From assembly GCA_023091665.1 (NCBI GenBank), contig JALJCQ010000003.1, forward strand, positions 868,001-932,000: 64,000 nucleotides of DNA, in the 5' to 3' direction. Each line of letters starts with the position of its first letter. The stretch's first letter is position 1. The DNA is from Pythium myriotylum (taxonomy: Eukaryota > Oomycota > Peronosporomycetes > Pythiales > Pythiaceae). Under the pieces are notes generated by a model, which was not told where the DNA came from, searched no databases, and worked only from the letters and a program-made list of their open reading frames with translations. Made by a program: the position numbers and the translations under genes. Below are positions 10,527 through 20,248 of the stretch, piece by piece.

Positions 10527-12324
10527 TCAGCTGTCTCGATTCTTGGCGGCCTGAATGATTGCCAGCTGGGAGCCCAGTCCTGGCCGAAGGCAGCACCACT
10601 GCAAGTTCAACGTTTCCATTCTACTGAGCCATCAACCGTCAGAGTGACGATTCTGATCTGCGAGAGGCACCAGCACGTACGTTTTAGACTGGTGGAAGAC
10701 GCGGATCAGTTCCTCGGCTGCACCGTCAGTCTGAGTCCTGAAGTGGCAATCAGTCTGCTCAGCAACATCCCGAAGACGGAGGAACGGACGCACCTGCTGA
10801 GGTCGAGGCAACGCAGCGTTGGATTTATACGAATACTGTTGGAGAGGGCAAGCGCACCTTCGTCCCCAACGTAGTTCCCGCTTAGCGACAAGAATACCAT
10901 AGATCGGTTCGTGGTGAGCGCAGTTGCGAGCGCGATCGTGCCGGGTCCTCGGATATCATTCTTAAAGGTGCGACCGGGGAACGCCCGTGAGCCATCATTG
11001 CTGAGGTCGAGTCGGGTGATTGACGATGAGATCTGAGCAAATTGCACGATCAACCCTACTCTCGCAAGAGTTGCGGATTCAATGTCTTGTGGTACCTTCA
11101 CTGCGTTCGCGAGTAGAATAGCCCCCGCACAAGTGATCTGGCAACTCTGGAGATGGATCACTGTGAGGTTGGAATGGCTCATGATCAATGCCTTCGTTAA
11201 TCAATCCATTATCAGATTCACATTTATGTCTTTCAATCATGCCACTACGCACCGACATGAACCCACAACCAACATTTGTTACAGCTTCACGAGCCATCTT
11301 GATCTCTCGAATGTTACTTGGCTCCGACTCTACTTCTAAGTCGAGCGCTGCAGCATTCACACACTCAAGCGACCGATTCTCCGTGCCCGACACCCATTTC
11401 TTTTCTCGCCTTCGCAGCTTCTTGGCTGAGGCAGAATGGGGTTCGAGTTGTCGTAACACGAAGGGTAGACGAGGGGGGATGCCCAATAGCTGCCACATCA
11501 CCAGTTAGCTTTGAAGGTAGGTCGGTCAAGACTGTAATCGCGTGGCGTACTGATCTCAGCGGGTCCAGTTCGCGGCTCTCCAAATCAGCGGCAACTGCAT
11601 ACAGCGGGGTACTCTCTGATCGAACTCCCTTAGCTGAAGCTCTGTTGGAAGCGAAGATTGGAAGTGATTAACGCTGCGTTGGTATGCTAATGCCACATGT
11701 CATACCGCTTTGCTTTTAGCCGCAATTTCTTCCAGGTGGCGATCTGTTGCAAACAGCGCTGGTCATCAAGGAGGGCGAACGGCGCGAGATCATACGGGGA
11801 TAACGCGATATCGAACGATTTGGAGAGACGCGGGGCGTCGGCTGGGTACAGAAGCATACTGCCACACACACCATTAGCACATACCCGAGGCAGACATGGC
11901 CTCCACACTAGCTAGTCGCACTTGCAGAAATACTTGAGGTGAGTTCCCATGGTCCGCAGACATAGTTCAAGCAGTTTCGGTGGCGAACGCGTCGCCGTGT
12001 TGCCTATCACAGCAATGTGTGGCTCTCGTCGTCTGGGCGACTCGTCTAGGAGGACGTCTTCGTCGGCATCTAGATCCGCGTTTTGTGGCTCGGCATCGCC
12101 AGCGACCTCCACCGGGAGAACGCCGTCCGCGCTTCGGTCCGACGCGGAGCGTGGGGCGCAGGCGTCCGCTTCCGCTTGCGAGGACTCGGCGGCCGTCTCC
12201 TGGCGTGCGGCTGAGCCGAGAGATGCAGTGAAATCGCAGCAAAACAGCCGCCGCGGAGGCACACACGCATACCTTCGGTGGGGAGCTCACCTTCTGCCGT
12301 CGTGGCGTCGTGCTGGCTATCCAT
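10527..12324 (-). CDS. Leucine-rich-repeat (RI-type) protein
   Basis: Nine exons (12324-12273, 12210-11934, 11858-11697, 11641-11502, 11425-11253, 11191-11096, 11032-10794, 10737-10681, 10623-10527) join in phase into about 430 residues. The introns are 55-76 bp, two with GTGCGT donors. The N-terminal part is acidic and of low complexity. The middle has SESTPLYAVAADLESREL. The C-terminal half holds ribonuclease-inhibitor-type LRRs of about 28 residues: NLTVIHLQSCQITCAGAILL, ITRLDLSN, MVFLSLSGNYVGDEGALALS, LRCLDLSRTQTDGAAEEL and METLNLQWCCLRP. Introns fall close to repeat borders. The third repeat has an insertion of about 13 residues (SRAFPGRTFKND). Such proteins bind partners; the ligand is unknown. 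The exon set is my reconstruction, and the last three exons are supported by the continuing LRR pattern. Confidence 0.72.
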
Positions 12325-12434
12325 CACCAAGATCTTGAAGAGACACATCGAGCCGGAGCGGAAAGATGAGGCGGGTCTTTACCCAGCTTCAAGGGAGGAA
12401 TCACCCAGGTGGGTGTTTGGGTGAAACAATGGAA

Positions 12435-12456
12435 GGTCGGGTCTTCGGACCCGACC
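12435..12456. repeat. Perfect hairpin with a TTCG loop
   Basis: A 9-bp perfect stem (12435-12443 with 12448-12456) closes a TTCG tetraloop next to a C-G pair, one of the most stable RNA loops known. It lies about 110 bp upstream of the LRR gene start, so it could be in promoter or leader sequence. The palindrome reads alike on both strands. Confidence 0.6.
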
Positions 12457-13487
12457 CGGATCCCATGGGTTGACGACCCGTTGCAAAGATGAGAAAGTTC
12501 TGCATACCCTACACCTATTCCAGTCCCAGCCAATCCGTGGCCGCCGATTTATTCCAGCCCAATGGGGGATCAGAGATCAGAGCAATCGTGGTGTCGTGTG
12601 TTCTCTGCCAACACGTCGCCTGCTTTGTTCTCCACCGAGAACATCTTCGATCGCCTCCACATCATCCCTCCTTCTGGCTTCTTCTCCTCTGTCGCCAGTT
12701 CCTCGACCCCGTCGACACTCATTCGGCTTCTCGCCTTATCCTCACACAGCCACAATGGAGTAGAAGCCCTCAACACCTCCTTCTCCCCGTCCGCCCCATG
12801 GCCCCTCGGCCCTCCTTCCTGCGTCTCGCGTGCGCCCCAAGTCCTGTTGTACGCGACCATGTCGTTCTGGCCTCGTGAAGCCGCGTAGTTCGTTCTCCAT
12901 GAAGGTGAAGTCTCAGTAGTGAAGCCTCGAGGTCACCGCCCGGCGCGGCCGTCTCGTCCTCATCTCTTGTTCCGACAGTGTGCGTTCTCGTCTGTAAGGT
13001 GGCGTCTCTGTCTTCTTCTTTCGATCCCTTGTCGCGGCGGACGGGTCGCTTTGTTCTTCGCAGTGTGTGCGTGTGATCCAAGTCCCTCTTATGAAGCTCG
13101 TCTAGTGGTTCACGGTATGTGGCGCCGGACGGTATGTGGCGCCGGTCGTCTGCGTCTTCCACTCGCAGTGGTCCTCTTGGCATGCAGTCGTCAAGTCTCT
13201 TGAAGTTGCGTCATCCTTCCCTGTGGCTGCACTGTATGGTATGTCGGTTCCGTTCCTTCGACGCACAATCGTAGTGGTCTCGTTGCTTCCAGATTCTTGT
13301 CCCCTCCGCCGACTCGTGGCGTTGAGCGATTCTCTTTGACTCTTCTTCGCACGGTTTGTCTCTCGCTCTGTTTGGCCCTCCTCGTTACTTCCTTCGCCAC
13401 GATGGCAATACAACAATTTGTTTCAAGATTTGTTAGAAGAGAGAGAGCTCAAGAGAATGATAGATTGGTTGCATTAGCATTGCTGAA

Positions 13488-13612
13488 GGTCAAGATCTGC
13501 TCAAGGCCCAAGGTCTGCTCAAGGTCCAAGATCGGCTCAAGTTCCAAGATCGGCTCAAGGTTCAAGGCTGAAGGTTGCCAAGGTCCAAGATCGGCTCAAG
13601 GTTCCAGATCCA
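13488..13612. repeat. Short tandem repeat, about 18-bp period
   Basis: Six to seven imperfect copies of a unit close to GGTCCAAGATCGGCTCAA, with CAAGGTC-type variants at both ends. No protein frame is supported through it. Confidence 0.75.
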
Positions 13613-14175
13613 CCACGTCTCAAGGATGTATAGTTTCGGTTTTATGTGAAGATCTGGTACTCGAAACGAATGGTGCGTACCTTCGAGTTCTTCTGCTCCG
13701 CTGGAAGCTTTCGTGGAGTGCAGACGTCATCAAGACACGTCAAGAAGATGGTCAAGGTCATTCGTCGTCAGGTGCCCATTTGAAATGCTCTTCTCGCGGT
13801 GACCACTTTCGTCCGTGGTAACAGGGAGTACCGTCCTTACCTTCGCGGTCGTCGTCGCCACAGTAAGAGTGTGCTTTACTTCCTGCGATGGTAACCCGCG
13901 GAGTGTGGAGTGCAGGCATCTTTTTACCAAGTCCAAGAGTTTGCCAAGCAAGTAGATGAAGATGTAGGTCTGTGGAAGATCGAGAAGCAAAAGGATTAGT
14001 CGTGGTGAAGTAGCGTTTCCTGACTTCGTCAACCAGTCTTCGTCGAATATAACAACGACCCTGCTGCGTGAAGAGTCCAGTTCGTGTCAAGTCCGTATTC
14101 GTGTGATGTGTGTCGTGTATATCGTCTGCTGCGTTCGGTTTGATGGTGTTTGTTTTTGTCAAGTACTTCGCTTCG

Positions 14176-14262
14176 ATCGAGGTTCGGTTTTCGGCTTTCG
14201 GTATTCGGCTTTCGGCTTTCGGCTTTCGTTATTCGGCTTTCGGCTTTCGATATTCGGCTCTT
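14176..14262. repeat. TTCGGCTTTCGG tandem repeat
   Basis: About seven imperfect units of TTCGGCTTTCGG/TATTCGGC spread over about 85 bp. It lies in gene-free DNA, with 460 bp between it and the 3' end of QNG1. Confidence 0.75.
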
Positions 14263-14724
14263 CAATTCTCAAGTCATGAATCGTCGTACCCTGCGTGTTC
14301 AGACATCAGCAGTCGAAGTCGGTCTCACTCGATCAGCCCCTGTCGAAACCTCGACTTCGTATGCATCGTTCAACCCCGGCACGCTCTCGAATTCTCACGG
14401 CTTCTTTCAGGTATGTCTTGCATGTTGTACTTCTCACCGGTGTTTTTCAACGCCACCCTCTTCAAAGAATGCAATCTTTCCCTTTCCCTTGCTGTCGTAT
14501 GAATGAGTCGAAACTGTTCAACACCAGCCTCCTCGACACCGAGAACACTGTGTCTTCGAGGAAGGCAATGAAAAGAGGATGTGCGCTGCTTGCAGTAAAC
14601 ACGGGAGGAAAACGTTTCGCGTCTTTATTGTGTTTCTGCGGCAGCACTCTGAGGATCCGGAAAGGTAGTGTTCAATCAACCTGCACCGGCGGGTGGGTGT
14701 TCTCTATTTATGATGTCACGAAGT

Positions 14725-15942
14725 CTAGTAATACACGGTCAGCGTGCGATGGTGAGGCTGCAGCGAGTCTTTGATCTCTTCTCCGATCTGCCAGAGTAGC
14801 CAATCGAGCTCAATGACCTTAATGACGTGACCATTCGAGACCATCGATGAGTGGATACGTTCGACTGACTGAATCGTCGCCGCACGAATCTCAGTCTCCA
14901 TCTGCACGCATCTATCAGTTTACAAGCTTCAAATTTCACCAACGCAACTCGGCATTACCTCGCTTCCAGACGGAATTTCTTTCTTGCTGTCAACAAGCTC
15001 GGCAAGCTCAGGAGAGTACACCATAACGCCTTCGGGGCGGAGCACCTGTGGTACGCGATAGTCGGCTGCATTGACGTCAGTATAAGCGTTTGCGTCAGTT
15101 CGCATTTCTCAGCCCGTACCAAACATTGTGAGTTTGTCGATATCAGTAAACGACGCGACACCTGACGCGCGGCGGCCGTACGCAGCCCACACATCGCCGA
15201 CGAGAATCTGAGCACGCTTGTAGAAATGTACGTGCTCGCCACGGTAAACTGAGTGGTCCCGGAAGCCTGGGAAGTACGCCAGGATGAGTCGCACCGCTTC
15301 AACGGCCGAATGGTTAGCCTGTTTGATGAGGTTGAGCGCATGGCCATTGAAGACATGCTGGAGTACTTGGCCAACTTCCTGCACTTTCCGCTTGCGCTCC
15401 TCGAGCTGCGGTGGTACAAAAGGGTGGAACCACGACGTTACGGTCTCGCTGGTCACATTCATCAGATTGGCTGCGTCCAGTGCATGCACGTCGCGCAGCA
15501 ACGCGTTCTTGAGGCCTCGTGCAAGATGTTCATACTCCATGCTGCACATGAGGAGGGCAGTATTGTTCAGCGTCAGCAATAGAGGATTGCCAGTAAAGGT
15601 GCGAACAGCGTTCCTTACTTTTCGGTCGGCCAGAAGCAAAAGTTGAGCGCGTCCATGACGAACACGTACTGGCACGTGAGCGGGCCGTCGGTGTCCACAT
15701 CGGCAAAGTAGTGGAAGTCGCCACTGTCCCAGGTCACGATGCCTTGCTCGTCTTGCTCGAGCTTCTCGCCCTGGAGAACCGCTCTCCCTCAGCTCATTGG
15801 TCTCAACGGAAGACCAAGGCGCCACGAGACAACGCACCAGCTTATCGGCGAGTCGCTTCACAGCCTCGTCGTCAATGCGGACGTGCGTGGCCTGCGCCAT
15901 CACGCGCGCCGTGGAGGTGCGCACCAATGCCGTCGGATCCAT
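14725..15942 (-). CDS. QNG1: Queuosine 5'-phosphate N-glycosylase/hydrolase
   Basis: Five exons (15942-15838, 15770-15619, 15541-15120, 15065-14959, 14901-14725) give 320 residues; introns are 54-77 bp, the first with a GTGCGT donor. Family blocks appear in order: VTWDSGDFHYF, ALNFCFWPTE, YEHLARGLKNAL with RDVHALDAANL, YFPGFRDHSVYRG, YKRAQILVGDVWAAYG, LTMFADYRVPQVLR, EIRAATIQSVERI, LDWLLWQIGEE and the terminal PHHRTLTVYY. This is the DUF2419 (Q_salvage) family. It releases queuine from queuosine 5'-phosphate so that the base can be reused for tRNA wobble position 34. Eukaryotes cannot make queuine and depend on salvage. The gene is head-to-head with the p24 gene, with 161 bp between start codons, so a shared promoter is likely. 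Confidence 0.93.
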
Positions 15943-16103
15943 TCTTCCAGCTCCACAGTCGTCGGTGGACGAGCCACAGAAATGTTAGGAACCGTTTCTG
16001 TTTGTATCCCATCTACTTCAATCATGCTCATAATACAATTACAAATTACCCTAAACGACCATCGGAGCGAAGTTCAGCAGCAAAGCGAAGATCGGCTTCC
16101 AGC

Positions 16104-17221
16104 ATGCGACGCGTGTGGACTGTCGCGGCGCTGCTGGCGCTCGCTTCGTGGGGCGTCTCGGCGCAGGGGGACGCAGAGATCGCGAGCGAGGCCGCGCGCA
16201 CGACGCCTCCGCCGCCGGGCATCGCGCGGAAGGCCCACGAGGCCGACGAGCAGACGCCGCCGCCGACCTTGGTCAAGGAGGACGCCAACTTCGACCCGTA
16301 CGACGAGAAAGTCCACGTCTCGCGCGCCGAGGCAGACGCCCAGGAGCAAAAGTACCAGCCCAAGCAGCGCAAGGTCGAGCTGTTCGACTTCGACCCGTCC
16401 GAGGGCCTCACGTTCCACGTGTTCAGCAACAAGAAGGAGTGCTTCTACCAGGACGCCAAGTTCACAGGCGACGAGATCAGCGGCGCTTACGTTGTCTCGT
16501 CGGCAGACTCGCATATCGATCTGGAGGTACGCGGTTGCCATCCTCTCGTGACGGACTGGTCTCTGACATTCAAACAACATGGTTACGTGACTCTTGCAGA
16601 TTAAAAACCCAGGAGGCGTCGTTGTCTACCGCCGATTTGGCGACGCAGAAGGACAGTACCAAGTGCGCCCTACGTGCGTACTCCTCCACGCGCTCACAAA
16701 ATAAAGGAGGCACCGGGTGCTGACTGTTTGGCGCTCTTTCTAGGGAGGAAGGCGTCCACGAGCTGTGCTTCATCAACTCGGACTCGGATGGGAAGCTCGT
16801 AACCCACGTCACGAACACTCTCAAATCTCAGCATCCTGTCGAGCGAGGTACGTAGTGGAATTCACTTGCCTTGTCTCGAGTTCATTGACGAGATGGTCTG
16901 TACAGAGCACGTCAGCGTTGTGGCGAAGTACGCATCGCATCTCGATGTTCGTCTGGGTGAGCTGGAGTCTGAGCAGCGCCTCCAGCAGATCCGCACGGAC
17001 CGGTTTATCAAGAGTATGTGACTAATTTCTATGAGGCGCACAGTCTTTTACCTAATGACGAATGATGCGCAGTCGAAGAAAGCACGAGCCAGCGCGTTGC
17101 GTTCTACGGCACGCTGGAGTGTTTCGTGTACTTCCTTATTTGCCTCTATCAGGTGCTCTACATCAAAGGACTCCTCGACGGCCCACGTCAGTCACTTCCG
17201 ACTAGGAAAACGTGGGCGTAA
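16104..17221 (+). CDS. p24/emp24 (TMED) cargo receptor
   Basis: Exons 16104-16526, 16600-16673, 16744-16847, 16906-17013 and 17073-17221 join in phase into 285 residues. A signal peptide (MRRVWTVAALLALASWGVSA) is followed by a long acidic/Pro segment that is extra compared with the usual 200-230-residue family. Then come the GOLD domain (VELFDFDPSEGLTFHVFSNK, with two Cys: ECFYQD and HELCFINSD), a coiled coil around LGELESEQRLQQIRTDRF, and a transmembrane helix (LECFVYFLICLYQVLYI) with a short cytosolic tail. p24 proteins shuttle between ER and Golgi in COPII and COPI vesicles and help load GPI-anchored and other cargo. The tail (RQSLPTRKTWA) lacks a clear dilysine at the end, and its retrieval signal is uncertain. 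Confidence 0.9.
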
Positions 17222-17272
17222 AGAATCAATCCTAGAAGCCCGATGATACTCTTGTACATTCATGCGTTAATC

Positions 17273-18462
17273 TCAAGACTTCACTAGATCTGCGTCGAGC
17301 TGCTTGATGTACTCGAGATCGGGCATATGCTGATCCGGCTGGACACGGTCCCACAGCTCCACCAATCCTTCGCTCAGACCGGCACGCTTTTTCCCGTCCT
17401 TGTCTTCGTACATCCACAGAAGCCCGCGCGCAGCGTCTGTCACAGATGATAGCATAACATTAGAACTGATCGATCACTATTCGTGAACCCAACACAAACT
17501 TGCACACCTTCTAGTTGCCTTGCCGGTAGTCCCCACACTGTCCACCACGGCTCATTCTTCTCGGTCGCAACGTTCGGAGAGACGTGATGCCGGTACAAAC
17601 ACGCCAAATACACAGCTGCCGCAGCAAGTTCTTTACTATCAAACGCAAGTACGATGCCGCTCTTGATAGCGTCGCTCAGCAATAGAAACGCAATCGAGCG
17701 GATCGTCTCAAACGATATGGACGGGTGCATCGCCTCGAGGCAAAATAGCTTCTCCATGCTCCTGGACACGTAGGCAAACGGCTGGGGTATGCTGAGATCG
17801 AACGATAGCGTCTGCAACAGTACTCGCTCGAGCAGCAATACACGAGATGCCGTTAGCTCGATCTGCCCGACGTCGATGACCTCGAGTAACGCGTGGAGGC
17901 ACTCCAGGTGCTTGTCGTTCGCTGCCTCCGGGTTGTTACCAAGCGAGGAGCTCATTTCGACGTCGCGGCCCGATGCGCTCTTACGACGGTTACCGGCTCC
18001 GTTCACCTTGGGCGCCGACGGCGAGGGCGTGCGGCCACGCTGTGGCGGCTGTGCACCGCCTCTGCGCTTGCCGTCGTCCGTGTCCTTGGGCTTGCAGTGC
18101 AAGAGGAACATGCCGCATTCGGTCATCAGTCGCACTTTGATCGGGAACTCCTCGGCCTTCCCAGCCAGGAAGAGCGCGGCCGTGGCGACGAGGAAGCGGT
18201 CGTGCGTCGAGAAGGCGTGGAGCATGTAGAAGCGCTGCACGTAGAGCTGCGCGAGCACGCAGGGCGCGCTCGGGATCTCGACGAGTCCCGCGAGATCCTC
18301 GATGTACGCGCACGTGGTCCAGCGCAGCTGGCGCTCGGTCTCCCAGGAGATGCCGTCCGTCTCCATCGACACGGTGCGGAAGTCGCGGCGCGGCGCGCTC
18401 TCCGGTGGCGCCAGCACGGCGGCGCGCAGCGTTGGGAAGAGCCACTTGCTCTGGTCGGCCAT
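17273..18462 (-). CDS. Cyclin of the transcriptional (T/K/L) type
   Basis: Two exons (18462-17508 and 17436-17273, intron 71 bp) encode 372 residues. The first cyclin fold is clear: ETERQLRWTTCAYIEDLAGL, then FYMLHAFSTHDRFLVATAALFLAGKAEEFP, including the conserved Lys and Glu that contact a CDK (AGKAEE). A Pro/Ser/Arg insertion of about 60 residues precedes RVLLLERVLLQTLSFDLSI, which enters the second fold (IAFLLLSDAIKSGIVLAFD, LAAAAVYLACLYRH). The WW plus LPARQLEG and the final helix complete it. This pattern is that of cyclins T, K and L, partners of CDK9/12/11-type kinases acting on RNA polymerase II. The subtype cannot be fixed by eye. It shares a 115-bp divergent promoter with the broken gene at 18578. 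Confidence 0.85.
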
Positions 18463-18577
18463 TTGCGGCTTCGAATATTGGCGGCGACACGTTACCGTAA
18501 GAAAAGCTCACACGTGAAGAACGGTATATTGGTTGAAAATACCGTAAACGTCTCGAGAGCGACGATCGACGTTGAAC
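18463..18577. promoter_or_regulatory. Short bidirectional promoter
   Basis: Only 115 bp separate the start codons of the cyclin gene (minus) and the M96-like gene (plus). The stretch has an inverted CCAAT (ATTGG at 18477-18481) and a CACGTG core near 18511. These are motif matches only. Confidence 0.4.
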
Positions 18578-19803
18578 ATGGCGGACGAGGTGCTCGGTGA
18601 CGCCGAGTGGACGCAGCGAGACGTCGATCTGCTGGCGGCGTGGGTGACGAGCGGCAGTGACGATGGCGTAGAAAGTGCGGCGGCGCCGGTGAGCAGCTCT
18701 TCGCGCGACCGCAACTCGACGCGCCAGCGGCGCCGAGACGAGCTCGCGTTTTTGCAGACGCGCTCAGCTGAGCTCGAACGCGAGCTCGAGACGCTGCGTG
18801 GCCGCAGAGCAGACGCAGACGCGGAGCCGCTGGGCGAGTGGGAGAAGATTGCGCGGCGACAGCAGCGCGCGCGCGAGCGGGCCGAGCGCGAGAACGCGAC
18901 ACTGCGCGTCCGTCTCGCGAGACAGCTGAAGATCGCTCGGTCGCTTGAGCGACTGCTCCACAAGCGTGACCACGAGCTCGGCGACGACAGCAGCGTCGGC
19001 AGGAAACGACAACGCACCGTTGATAGCTCAAAGGAGTCGGAGTCGGTTGTCTTCGCGAGATTGCTGGCGAACGTTTAGGCTTCCTACGCCGAGACGGCCA
19101 GGGTCTTGTCTGCAAACGGCCTGCTAGCGGCGTCACGGGGACACCGCCACGTATGTCTCAAGTACGCTGAATGGTCAGACAGCTCAGGTGTCGCTCGTAG
19201 CGAGTTGTACGTGGAGATGACGGACGTCACATCCATGCCGTTTCCGTTGAAGGCGACCGCCAACGCTGCTTGGCGATGCATCACGACAGGGTACATGCAG
19301 TTGGACCACCGCTGATGCGCTGACCATCTGATATGTGCCTTGAGAAGGGCTTCTCGGGCCAGGATGACGTCTTAGCCATCTCGTACGAAGTGACTTTGTC
19401 ACGGGGACGCCTTCACGTCGACTTGAACGCCCGCGCGGTTATGAAGAGGTTCCTCGAGGCAGACCAGATACTTGACGTTTGGGAATCAATCTCTGATACG
19501 GCAGGTTCGCATAAATCTTCAGGCGAAGCACGAGCGATTCTCGTAAGGGAGCGAGGCTGGACTGTGTTTCGAGCCGCCACGAACGACCCATCACGATGTG
19601 CAATTCTGACGTGCATGCAGATGATCCCGCTGGTGTCGTACGATGATTCTGCAAGATGCTCAGATCGCCAAGTTGGCGTATTGTCGAATCTCGCTCTTGA
19701 CTACTACGGCGATCAGCTTGACCACGCCCATCACGCAATGGAGAGTCTCTTGCTCGACGAGACTCGCGAGTTGGGAGCAATTGCAGAACTCTTGCCGAGG
19801 TGA
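18578..19803 (+). pseudogene. M96-like coiled-coil/START gene, disrupted
   Basis: The first 166 codons (from the ATG at 18578) give an acidic head, a coiled coil (RRRDELAFLQTRSAELEREL) and a second helix ending VFARLLANV, then an in-frame TAG at 19076-19078. The same frame continues with ASYAETARVLSANGLL and VEMTDVTSMPFPLKATANAAW, which is the expected next part of the oomycete M96 mating-specific-like family. It stops again at 19312. The remaining START-like half resumes in another frame (DDVLAISYEVTLSRGRLHVD, ILVRERGWTVFR, ending LLPR at 19803). No GT/AG pair that I tried restores the phase between the second and third parts, so a nonsense and a frameshift mutation are likely. Sequencing errors or a rare splice are the alternatives. 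The head could still make a truncated coiled-coil protein like those at 6288-10222. Confidence 0.6.
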
Positions 19804-20248
19804 TGAACTGAATGCACATCAAATGGTCGCGCTCTCACCGGCTACTCTCAATTGCAGACCGGAGTAATCGATCCGTGGTAGAAGCGTTGTGACACAGAAA
19901 CAAATTCTGTCAAGAGGAAGCGCACTTCCCAACTAAAGTCAGGATGGATCTACGGACACTCGATCTTCTTGGATTTGTCGTGGATAGTGGTCAAGGCTGC
20001 GTAGAGCTTCACCTCGCAGTTGCCTCGAAAGCAGCTTTCCCTCTTCGAAATTGCATTATTCAGCATGACCTGACGTCCTGTATTGAATACTTTCGCGGAC
20101 ATAACCACGGATGGAAATTCGTCAGTCGATTCCACAAGAACCTGGCCTCTTTTCTTTCGCGCATTGTCAAGTTTTGATTATTATGTGCCAGGAAGGACTG
20201 GCTAGGTCGAAGCAAGAACAGAATCGAAAGAGATTTAGTGTACTCCTT
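19804..20248. other. Intergenic
   Basis: This lies between the broken M96-like gene and the 3' end of the membrane LRR gene. A 77-codon plus frame (19944-20177) has no recognisable feature; no gene is called. Confidence 0.4.

Larger units (their letters stand above)
12325..14724. other. Repeat-rich intergenic region
   Basis: 2.4 kb without a supported gene. Open frames on both strands (for example 12770-13183 minus, rich in Arg/Thr/Asp) look like low-complexity or decayed repeat sequence. Two short-period tandem repeats (13488-13612 and 14176-14262) and a very stable hairpin (12435-12456) lie here. The promoter of the LRR gene is at its left end. Confidence 0.5.

Noticed and set aside
12770..13416. 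Minus frames rich in Arg, Thr and Asp, possible gag-like protein
   Set aside because: No zinc knuckle, protease or reverse transcriptase motif, and the opposite strand is equally open.
15760..15850. Apparent frameshift inside QNG1
   Set aside because: A canonical 67-bp intron (GTGCGT donor at 15837, acceptor at 15771) restores the family sequence, so there is no mutation.
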